DNA from: Cladocopium goreaui
Taxonomy: Eukaryota; Sar; Dinophyceae; Suessiales; Symbiodiniaceae
Assembly (NCBI GenBank): GCA_947184155.2
Contig: CAMXCT020001427.1
Location: 1 to 64,000, forward strand
Length of the DNA: 64,000 bases
Reading direction: 5' to 3'
The position numbers were made by a program, and so were the translations under genes. The notes below the pieces were generated by a model that had not been told where the DNA came from, did not search any database, and was given only the letters and a program-made list of their open reading frames with translations. Shown one piece after another: positions 43,559-52,460 of the stretch. Numbering within the stretch: position 1 is the first letter of the stretch; each line of letters opens with the position of its first letter.

Positions 43559-43849
43559 ATGGACAATCGCGACAACCGACCGTTACGTGAAGCAATGGAG
43601 GAACGGTACATTGAGTGGATTGTTGGATTGGAGAAGGTGTCGAGTATCTTTCGGATAGTACAGACTATGCTTGTTCTCATGGAATGGCTTCTACCTTTGC
43701 TTGAGGATATTGGTTTGAGTGCGAACCAACGAGACATCATGACAATGTTCCGCGATCATCTCTCGGAATTGGAGATCGAGATGCAGAGGCAGATTCTTCA
43801 GCTGCGTGAGCATATCTTAGGCAGATATCAGAGGTCATTGCAAGGTTGA
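43559..43849 (+). CDS. Element III ORF1, 96 aa, helical, unknown
   Basis: Starts MDNRDNRPLREAMEERYIEW. Largely helical, with a hydrophobic core segment (IVQTMLVLMEWLLPLLEDIG, about residues 32-51) followed by a heptad-like LSELEIEMQRQILQLREHIL. No homology recognised. Could be a small gag-like or coiled-coil factor. The ORF is short, so coding status is uncertain; its position in a young element and protein-like composition support it. Confidence 0.4.
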   Translation: MDNRDNRPLREAMEERYIEWIVGLEKVSSIFRIVQTMLVLMEWLLPLLEDIGLSANQRDIMTMFRDHLSELEIEMQRQILQLREHILGRYQRSLQG

Positions 43850-44309
43850 AAGACCTGTGACCCATTGCTGTGTGATAGTTTTGACAGGTATGTGGTCGAT
43901 AGGGTTCCTGGCAGTAGTGGTAAGCGTGGAAAATAGGTGACAACGCCGGAGCTGCATGTGAAAGTATGTTGCAGTTGCGTTGCATGTGAGATTTGTGATT
44001 TAGTTGTGTAAGAAGTTTGGTGACTTTGGCAAGAATGAGAGAGAGTGCCTGGAGAGTCACTAGGAAACTAGGAAGCTTGGTGATTTTGGCAGAGAGTGAG
44101 AGAGAGTGCCTGGAGAATCACTAGAGAACATTGGAAAGAGTTAGAAGGAGAGTGGGCTGTACGGCAGGGTGCTGCATAGGTCCATACTGAAAGTAAGAAA
44201 GAGTAACATCTCGACAGGTAGGTCAGGTTGTAGATGATTCTGGACGCACGGAGTGCACAGTGCGTGGTGCTACTGAGCCTGGCGTCATGCCTGGAGATGA
44301 CAGTTTGAG
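43850..44309. other. Element III interior, no ORF
   Basis: gag/gagt-rich sequence with the phrase gagagagtgcctggaga(g/a)tcact repeated at about 44039 and 44099. Confidence 0.5.
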
Positions 44310-44630
44310 TTAAGAAGGTTTGGCATGAGAACCACGGAGGGTTGGTGACCAGGTTTAGTTGCCACAGAGTTGAGAAAGATCGGCATGAGAACCCGGAATG
44401 GTCAGTAGCCTTGGTTTAGTTGCCACAGAACTGAGAAAGATCGGCATGAGAACCCGGAATGGTCAGTGACCTTGGTTTAGTTGCCACAGAATTGAGAAAG
44501 ATCGGCATGAGAACCACGGAGGGTTGGTGACCAGGTTTAGTTGCCATAGATTTGAGAAACGTTGGCATGAGAACCACGGAGGGTCGAGTTTGCTTTGTCA
44601 GTGACCTTGGTTTAGTTGCCACATGTGTAA
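44310..44630. repeat. 61-bp tandem repeat in element III
   Basis: About five units of ttagttgccacagaattgag, aaagatcggcatgagaacc and a variable ggtcagtgaccttggt end, period 61 bp (one unit longer). Units alternate between two variants (acggagggttggtgacc and cggaatggtcagtgacc). Confidence 0.85.
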
Positions 44631-46204
44631 TGTAATGCGTGAGTAATTGAACACCTGAGGTTCAGTAGTGTGCAGGAGCAGTGGAGCTTGACGGATGTTT
44701 GCACTGACTGGTGACCTTGAGATTGGAGCCTGAAGCATTGGTGTTTGCCTGGCAGAGTAGGTACTAGAGTGCTGAGAGAGAGAGAGATAGAAACCGTCAT
44801 GGCACTGAAGGCACAGTGGAACTTGGTGTTGAGACTGTGAGTTGACAACGGAGTGAGCTGTGTTTGCCTGTTTGGGAAAGTTGGTTTGATTTCTCAGATG
44901 CATCAGGTAACCTAGGATGTAGGTTTGAACTGCAGTTGTGAGTGCGTTTGATTGGAGCATGTAGTGAGTCATTGGAAACGACCTGAACTGTGTAGGAAGT
45001 GGAAACTGTTTTGAACTGCATTGGAAACGAGACGGGAAACTTTGTTGTGAGTTTGTTTTCATGTTTTTGACCGGAGTTTGCACAGTTTTTGCAGTGTCGC
45101 AGGCAGGTCAGGTATGACTTACGTTCTTTGGATTGGTGCAGTCGTTTGTGAAACCTGGTACAGATGCAAAGAAGGTGCATTGAACCCTGAGACAGGTAGG
45201 TACTCTTGAGTTGTTGTCAGACTGACTGGACTTTGTGTGAAGACAACTTGAATGCAAGTATTCCCTTTTGGCTTGGAGCAATCATACCGTACCTCTCTAG
45301 ATGGATGAACGAGCATGGAGGTTTCTGCAAGCCGAGTTTGGCTGTGAGACGAGCTCTATGGTCTTTGTAGCAATGATTGCCAGTGTGGTTTGCCTACGAT
45401 GGTTGTGGCATTTCCTTTGGCAGAGATGTAGTTTGAGAACAAGATGCTTGTGATGTTGGTCGACTCCGGAAAGGTTTCCTTTGCGAACCTGGGTCATGTT
45501 GAGTGGACATCTTGTACTACCAGAAGGCTGGCATGGAGTTTTGCGAGATCTACAGCACTGGAGCTTTGCAGAGGATCCTGAGAGGAGGTAGAGCGGTAGT
45601 GTAGTTTGTGCGTTTTCGTGTTGCTCAGAGTGAAAAGCAAGAGAGGGAATCTGGGATTTGAGATTTGCAATTTTCTTTTGAGTTGAAGAGTTTTGACTTA
45701 CAACAGAAAAGAAAAGAAATGGGCTGGATGGCAGAGGCGCTGCATAGGTCCATAGGGAACTGGACGGCAGGGGCGATTACGACTTGCATAGGTTCCAAAA
45801 GGAAAAGAAAAGTTGTAGAAAGTCAAAACGTGGACCAGATTGCAAGACGTTGCAAGGTTCACACATGAGCTAGATTGCAGACGTGCATAGGCTCAGAAAA
45901 CAGATTTAAGTAGAAGAGAAAGAAACGTAGGGAACTGGACGGCAGGGGCGATCACGACTTGCATAGGTTCCGAAACGTGAGACTGACTGAAATGAATGTA
46001 AATGTGCTGTCAGTTTGTAGCTCGACATACTGTCTAAGTGAGAGACGAAGTATGGAGCTGTCTATTATGCTGGACTTGACGTGACATTTTGTCTGGACTT
46101 CTCATGTTTGTGTAGGTTTCATTTCACCGTTGCTGTTTACTATAAGACAACTTTGGCTCAGTGTTTTTGCATTTCAGCTGCCTTCGCAATAGCTTTGAGA
46201 TAGT
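44631..46204. other. Element III interior, non-coding
   Basis: g/t-rich, no plausible gene. gggaactggacggcaggggc followed by gattacgacttgcatagg-type text occurs at about 45755 and 45930, another local duplication. Confidence 0.5.
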
Positions 46205-46594
46205 ATGGCATCAGCGCCAATGGAATCCATTCGTCTTTGGTTGGCGTTGACTCCTAAGCAGTTTGAGGACTTGAACAATGGGAAGGAGATTCAGCCTGAC
46301 GAATATTCCAGGAGATTTGGACTACGAAAAGACCCGGTCGCTGCTGTCGAACGTGCTCAGTACTTCAACGACTGGACACCGGAAGGTCCAAAGGGTGAGT
46401 TTTGTGCCAAAGACTATGTTCTGGTCGAGGTCGAGGTGACCGCCATCGGCTATCTCCAGAAAGCCGAGTCGGGAGTTCTCTTGAAATATAAGCCCAACGA
46501 ATACCGTTGGCAGGGAACAATGAAATCCGTAGAGTTTGACCAGTACGGAAACTTGTTATACAAGTTCTCCACGGAGGCTCACCAGATTATCTGA
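46205..46594 (+). CDS. Element III ORF2, 129 aa, unknown compact domain
   Basis: ATG at 46205. The composition is that of a folded globular protein (WLALTPKQFEDLNNGKEI, YVLVEVEVTAIGYLQKAESG, YRWQGTMKSVEFDQYGNLLY), with alternating predicted helix and strand and no low complexity. I do not recognise the family. A folded host-like protein inside a pol-less LTR element suggests gene capture or an element-specific factor. Low-GC third positions unlike the GC-richer ORF3 hint at different origins, but I have not measured this. Confidence 0.55.
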   Translation: MASAPMESIRLWLALTPKQFEDLNNGKEIQPDEYSRRFGLRKDPVAAVERAQYFNDWTPEGPKGEFCAKDYVLVEVEVTAIGYLQKAESGVLLKYKPNEYRWQGTMKSVEFDQYGNLLYKFSTEAHQII

Positions 46595-47312
46595 GCACAG
46601 AGGAAATATCCTCTATATGTATAGGTTTTTAATGGTTCCAAGTCGGGTGGTAGTGCTAGGCTTGGAAGCCGACAATAGCTGCGAGGAGAAATGCAAAAGC
46701 TGTGGTGAAAGAGCTGTCAAGCTGAGATTGGAGTGAAATGACAATTTTTTTGGGATGTCTTGGAACTTTAGAGTTTTGGACGATTTCGGACTGGACGGAA
46801 CTTGGACTTGTGGAACTCAGTTTGAGTGGTTTTCTGTCAGCTGTCACGAGCTTTGCATGAGTTTTCATTTTTGCTGCATGACATGTCTATGGGTTTCATG
46901 TGCACGGAAACCACGGTGATCTGTTTTGCAGTTTTGTGAAGAATTGTGCATGCATTGGCAGTTGAATCTGGATTGAGTTTGCGGTTTGCCACAAGTTTGC
47001 ATTATTTTGGTCTGAGACATTGGAGTTTGGTCGATCACATATTACCTGTCAAGATGTGCGGCACGCATCTTAGGGTAGTATTGAGTGTGATCTTTGTCGG
47101 AAGTGCAATTCATCTGTTAAGGTGTGAGTCACGCACCTTAGGATGAATAAGAGAGAGTTTGTGCTTGGCATGGCATGAGATGGCTGAGATGTGGTCTGCA
47201 TGGTCATTAGAGGGATTGTCAAGTTGAATTGCAGATTATGCCCAAGCTGTATTTGGGCCCCGGCTTATCCTAGCGGGTGCATCAGGCCTTGTCTAGGAGA
47301 CTCGAGCAATTC
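46595..47312. other. Element III, between ORF2 and ORF3
   Basis: No ORF. The phrase aagatgtgcggcacgcatcttagg at 47052 is echoed at 47119 (aaggtgtgagtcacgcaccttagg). Each forms a stem-loop (gatg/catc type), so this is a duplicated hairpin. Confidence 0.5.
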
Positions 47313-48431
47313 ATGGCAGCGAACGTTGCCGGTTCCGCAACTCCAGCAGCACCAGCAGCTCCATCGACAGAAAGTGTAGAATTTCCTGTGTCTGAGAATC
47401 CAGCGCTACCGGCGCCAGCTCTACCGGCGCAGACAGGAGCGACTGAGACGGATTCCGAGAAAGAGAAGGATCAGGATACTATCCATGTGGATGGAGAAGA
47501 TAAGGAAGAAGGAGATGCTGGAAGAGATGATGACAGGTCGAGATCTCCGAGGTTGACAAGAAGGCATCATGAGTCCTTTGACCCCAATGATGCGGCTGAC
47601 TTGTTGAGTTCTACCACAGGCTTGGCTGTGGGAATCACATCCATGGTCGCTGCGCTGAAAGGGTCCACGGACAAACTTGAGATCCTGATTAAGAGTACCC
47701 ATACTCTGCAGTCTGACCTTTGCAGATCCCTGGAAGCCGTTGGAGAAGCCGTCACCAACATGGCACGTGCTTCCGAATCCCTTGCTGCGGGGGTGAATCA
47801 CAACACCAGCAGGGTTGGAGCAATGGTAGGTGAACTTACCAAGCTCAAGAAGCATGTTGAGTGGTCGCTCGACGTGTCGATGAAGGACACCCTTCGAGAC
47901 AACAAGAAGGGTCGCCTGGTAAGGGATCAGTCGTTACAAGACATCATGTCTCAACTCCAGGAGTCCATGGATAAACTCCAGGAGAACCTCAAGCTAGTGG
48001 CAGAAAGAATCGAACGAGGAGCGCCACAGGCAGAAGTGCCCCCGGGGTATGACCCGCCATTGGCACCTATGGATCCACCATTGGCCCCTATGACTCCAGC
48101 TATGACACCAGCTGGACCCGGCCCAAGTATCCCACCGCCTCCGGCGATTCCGCCAAGGCCGGCAATTCCAGCACCACCAACACTGCAGACAGTGCGATTT
48201 GCAGGGTATAGCCCGGCGCGGATGGGCGAAGTTCCCATGAGTTACCCCCTGGCTTTGGAGGTTAAGGACATGAAGTCGCCACCTACTCAGGTGATCGAGG
48301 AGGTCACGGGACGTGTCAGAGCCGTTTCACCCACACCACGTCACGATCCTCTGACGGGGACCGCAGCGTTCTCCCCTCTGGGGTATATGCAGATTCAGGG
48401 GACGCGGGACTACCGCAGGGTATACCCCTGA
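47313..48431 (+). CDS. Element III ORF3, 372 aa, Pro-rich and coiled coil
   Basis: ATG at 47313 (MAANVAGSATPAAPAAP). Residues 1-60 are Ala/Pro-rich. An acidic stretch follows (EKEKDQDTIHVDGEDKEEGDAG), then RSRSPR. Residues about 85-240 form a helical/coiled-coil region (VGEAVTNMARASESLAAGVN, ELTKLKKHVEWSLDVSM, QLQESMDKLQENLKLVAERIE). The C-terminal third is Pro-rich (PPLAPMDPPLAPMTPAMTP) ending YRRVYP. The layout (disordered, coiled coil, Pro-rich) fits a structural gag-like protein, but no zinc knuckle is present. Function unknown. Confidence 0.6.
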   Translation: MAANVAGSATPAAPAAPSTESVEFPVSENPALPAPALPAQTGATETDSEKEKDQDTIHVDGEDKEEGDAGRDDDRSRSPRLTRRHHESFDPNDAADLLSSTTGLAVGITSMVAALKGSTDKLEILIKSTHTLQSDLCRSLEAVGEAVTNMARASESLAAGVNHNTSRVGAMVGELTKLKKHVEWSLDVSMKDTLRDNKKGRLVRDQSLQDIMSQLQESMDKLQENLKLVAERIERGAPQAEVPPGYDPPLAPMDPPLAPMTPAMTPAGPGPSIPPPPAIPPRPAIPAPPTLQTVRFAGYSPARMGEVPMSYPLALEVKDMKSPPTQVIEEVTGRVRAVSPTPRHDPLTGTAAFSPLGYMQIQGTRDYRRVYP

Positions 48432-49831
48432 TATCTATCCCTGAGCAGAGTGCCAAAGGCACTGGAATTCGCCTGGTCTAACGACAAGAGAATAGTTGAT
48501 TTGTGTCAGCTCAAGGTTCACTTGTTGTTTTCAGAGATGACGGCATGGCTGAGCGCAGGCATTGGATTTGAGTTTAAAAGGGGGGCGAGACGCCGGTTGA
48601 TTGACGCAGTAGATATAGGTTTGATCTGCATATTTTTTTGTTTGAGGTTCGTTTTGTTGTCATATGTCTCTCAATGACGATGGCGAGAGCAACGTTCTTG
48701 AAGGTATTCAGAACTCGGAGTTGCTGGCAGATCTGAGGGAGACATCATGAAGAAAAGTTGAGGTTTTTCTTGATTGGCTTGATTGCGGTATTTCTCATGT
48801 TTGAGTTGTTGTGTACATGACTTGAGTTTTTTGCTTGAAACATGGAACTTGATGTTGTGAATGTTTTCACAAACATTTGGTATAATTGTGTTGTCATGGC
48901 ACGTGATGAGAACCTGGGAAGAAACTCGGACGGAATCTGAGTCTAAGTAATAGAAAATCTTCCGGGGAATCTGATGCCATGATTGCAGACACATTGCACT
49001 GTCATGTCATGATATAGACTCAAACAAGACATACCACACTTCCGAGATCATTAGGATGGATCGAACGTTGAAAGGGGGAAGGCGATCTATGCGATGATGA
49101 AGCTGTGAGAGCTATTCTGTCCTAGAATGTCCCTCACCGCTTCCTCATTCCGTGCCAATCTTAGCTAGTCCTGACCCTGACGGAGAGGGAGACTCATTCA
49201 GAATATTTTTGAATTTGTTGTGCAGTGACTGTGAACTGTACTTCACTTGCTCTGAATTCGAGATGAGTTGCATGAGTGATATTACTTCACTTGCGTTTTC
49301 TTTTCATACGCCTACCTTCTTCACGAAGGTGCGGATTAGCTGAAACAGTTGGCCTTTGTTTTCGTGTTGACTCCGATCGTGCGACGTTAGGTTTCGTCTT
49401 GGGTCTCGTGTGTGTGTGTGTTTTGTTTTGTTCTGTTGTTGTTGTTGTTTTGTTTGTTGTAGGAAGACAACAGCACTGTAGATATATCGTTATCGACGCC
49501 ATGGTTTATCCGAGGAACTGGATTTTGGAAGACGAGCTTAGTACTGGAAAGACGTTAGGAGTCTTTGGACTGAGTCTGGTATTCCAACATGTGGCTTTCG
49601 CGACAGAGAAGATCTTGAATTTGGAAGCTACGACATTATGCATGAGTCGAACAAGATAAGTTTTGGATGATGCTTTATCATCTACCGTGAGTTTTGGAAG
49701 TACACGTACTTCTGTGGATATCTTTTTTGATCATGGATATGATCTGGAACGTGGACATTTTTGCGGATATTTTGATTGGTATCTGTATCTGGAAGTGAAT
49801 TGAGTGGATGAGATGTCATGTCGAAAGCGGG
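48432..49831. other. Element III 3' interior
   Basis: Non-coding. It holds the 31.77-kb shared repeat (about 48665-48752), purine tracts (aaaaggggggcgag at 48577, gaaagggggaag near 49071), and the last tract gaaagcggg at 49823-49831 abutting the 3' LTR. An ORF at 49276-49659 is not convincing. Confidence 0.55.
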
Positions 49832-51435
49832 TATGGAAATTTGACACCCTGTGTGAGCACCCTTTGGGTAAGGGTGAAGCGACATGCCATTCATCATTGG
49901 TTGTATAGTTATGCACAGAGGATACGTGGAAGGCTACTACAAGAGTTCATGACGCGATGATACTGTAAGAGGTCATGGAAGATTGGTAGAGAACACTCTA
50001 CTTATTGCGGAAAGAATCTTGTATGTGACCATCCTGTGTCACAATATTCTATTGGTCTTCGGACTTACTGTTTCTGACATCATGATGATGTCATTGATCA
50101 GTGTTGACCAGTGACTATGGTATATGGATCAGTTCTACATCTTATTCTGGATTCGACTTGAGTCTGGTATGGCTTATTGCCTGAGCTGAAAATACCTACA
50201 TTGGTTTGGCATTTGAATTGTTTATTACGTCTTCGACGTTGAGAAGGTCATTCTCTCCAAGTGATGAGAACACAGCTATAAACTCTTGGAAAAGAGTTTA
50301 AGCTAGCTGGAAATATCTGATGGAGAGAACCTATTATGCTCTAAGCTTGGACTTGAGATGCGTTGGCATTGTGAAGGCAATGATCATATTTGGGCATCTT
50401 ATTTGTCTGAGAGTTTTGTGATGAGATGTTTCGGTATTGTGAGGACAATACCTACATCATCGTCATCGTGGCCGAGGGATCATACACTTGATCCTATGGT
50501 GTGCATCTTATCGTTTCTGAGATGACTTTGATTATCTCTATGAGGACGACATTGTTTTGAGAAGACTTTGATCTACATTGTGGATTGGCTATTACAGTGG
50601 TCGAAAGACTTCAGCGATACAACTGTATTTGGCTGACCTACATTGACAATGTCGAATAGAACATTCTATTCTCCATTGAGATTGGAAGCTGTGAGATGCT
50701 ATCTCTATGTGGAAAACTGATTTGGAGAAAGAACTTTGTGTTCTGACTACGTTTTGTATCCAGAAGAAGGTTGTACAGACACCTTGTGTGAATCACTTCG
50801 TTCTTGAGAAATTAGTCAGCTTATGACTAGTGAGCTGGTTATTCACGTTTGGATGAGAACCAGTTTGTTTTGAGAACTTTTGGAGGTGTTTCGATGATTT
50901 TGAATTCATCTAGTGAAATTGAGTTTTGTAGACTCCTAGCAGCTGGAATAGTTTTAACAAACCTTTATTTGAAGAACTTGAGGTTTGTTAACTGGAAACC
51001 TGAAATCGAGTTTACCAGTTGAGACATCGGCTCGAAGGACTGGTGTCAGAAGTTCATTTAATGAACAGAAGCTGCTGTGTCACATAACTTGACATAAGAC
51101 AGACCGACAGAGGGAACACATCTTTCTTCCCTTGTTTGTTCTTCTTTCGGTTCTTGTTTCCTTGGTTTTGTGTTGCTTGTTGTGTTTGTTTTCCTTTGAC
51201 TGATCGTGCTGCGTTTGGAGCGAAAAGAAGGAGCTTGACGTCAGCATGTGGGAGTCGTGGAAGAAACATTCCTTTTGACACGGTATTGCTTTAGTTTAAT
51301 TAGTTTAGGGACTTACGCGCTGCGCTTGTGTTTGGTGTGCGTGGTTGACGTACGCGTTTGCCCGCGTAGTTCTGTAGGAATTTTGGAAGAAGCGTTGGAT
51401 CTGACCGTGGATCTGTGCACGGCGCTTTTTCTACA
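49832..51435 (+). repeat. Element III 3' LTR
   Basis: 1604 bp. Differs from the 5' LTR by a 12-bp insertion (tttgattatctc near 50525), a 1-bp change around 50954 and a few substitutions. The stem-loops are kept. Confidence 0.93.
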
Positions 51436-51665
51436 GCAACGGGCCGAAAGAAAAAAAAGAAACACAGACGCATCACAAACACGTTGAGCAGCTGAGCTTT
51501 TGGGACTGAATAAGATGAAGAGAAAGAAAACTCCGGAACATGCTGACATGCCAATGTGACAACACAACACGTGGTCAGACACCTTGCCACGTGCAGCACT
51601 CAGCCTACTGTGAAAAGTTCTCAAGCCTTTTTTTCCGTCCAACGCCAAATGGCTCTCGCCAGGTT
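51436..51665. other. SINE tail and spacer between elements III and IV
   Basis: 51436-51465 completes the split SINE (gcaacgggccgaaag plus A-rich tail). The rest shows no feature up to the target duplication aggtt (51661-51665) of element IV. Confidence 0.7.
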
Positions 51666-52334
51666 TGTGAAAATCCTACCTGGTATAGCGCTGAGAGATC
51701 AGTGACGTTGCACAGTTTTGATTTCACCAAGATCGTCTGTGGACGATATTTTGACTTGGAACGATTGTGAATGGACAGATCGTAGTTTGTAGTTTTGATT
51801 TGACCGAATATCATCTGTGGAAGATATACTTTTGAATGTTTTTGGATGCTCTATGAAGCATAGATCATTTTGTGACACTCAACGAGCACAACCGACACTG
51901 CGGTTGCACTCGTCTCGTTTTGTAGTTGAGAGTTGTGATGTTTTTGTAGGAAACCGAACATTATTTGAACAGTTTGGAAACATTTCAACAGTTTGAGAAC
52001 CGAATGAAAGCTTTTGATCCTCAGTGGATCGCTTTTCGGAATTTCGTCAAGACTGGAATACAGTTTGCAGTTTAGACAAAAACCCCTGCTTGGTTTTTGT
52101 CACCTTTAAACAGTATTTGAACTGAATGCCCAACGACCTTCGTTGGCTCAAGCCCGAGCGAGAGAAACAGAGTGTGTGTTGAAGCGTTGCTTGTTGTCTG
52201 GAGTGATTTGAGCGAGAGAGCACGGAAAGTTTGACTCACGTTTGTTTATTTGTGGAAAAGCCTTTGGGTAACTTTGATCGCGATAGGTTTTGTTTTGGTT
52301 TTCAAGGCACAACTTAGCGGTGCAAAGTTTTACG
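51666..52334 (+). repeat. Element IV 5' LTR
   Basis: 669 bp. Stem-loops: 51732-51747 (atcgtc/gacgat), 51851-51863 (ctatg/catag), 51882-51913 (acgag...ctcgt enclosing caaccg/cggttg), 52016-52030, 52075-52101 (10-bp stem gacaaaaacc/ggtttttgtc), 52130-52146 (ccaacga/tcgttgg). The word ttggctcaag at 52143-52152 matches the last ten bases of the dinoflagellate spliced leader. Confidence 0.95.
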
Positions 52335-52363
52335 TGGTAGCGGAGCTTCGTGCTCCTACCACA
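52335..52363 (+). promoter_or_regulatory. Element IV primer-binding site in a hairpin
   Basis: tggtagcggagc immediately follows the LTR, the same 12 bases as in element III and close to the initiator-Met tRNA complement. The next bases (gtgctcctacc) pair back with it: ggagc with gctcc and ggta with tacc. Confidence 0.75.
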
Positions 52364-52460
52364 GATCTGTGTGATCTTGGTTTGTCTGTGGATCCAGGAA
52401 CCGTGTTTGTGAGTTTATACTTTGCTCAGGTCTTGCGTGAATCTTGTTTGTGTTTCAGGT

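Larger units (their letters stand above)
41349..51435 (+). mobile_element. Element III: 10.1-kb non-autonomous LTR retrotransposon
   Basis: LTRs at 41349-42939 and 49832-51435 are nearly identical (about six substitutions and two indels that I can see). The 5-bp target duplication gcaac sits at 41344-41348 and 51436-51440, and the uninterrupted SINE at 63.8 kb shows the empty site. A primer-binding site follows the 5' LTR and a short purine tract precedes the 3' LTR. The 6.9-kb interior has no protease, integrase, RT or RNase H, but three orphan ORFs at 43559, 46205 and 47313. It must be mobilised in trans; the shared primer site and purine tract point to element IV-like machinery. Confidence 0.9.
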
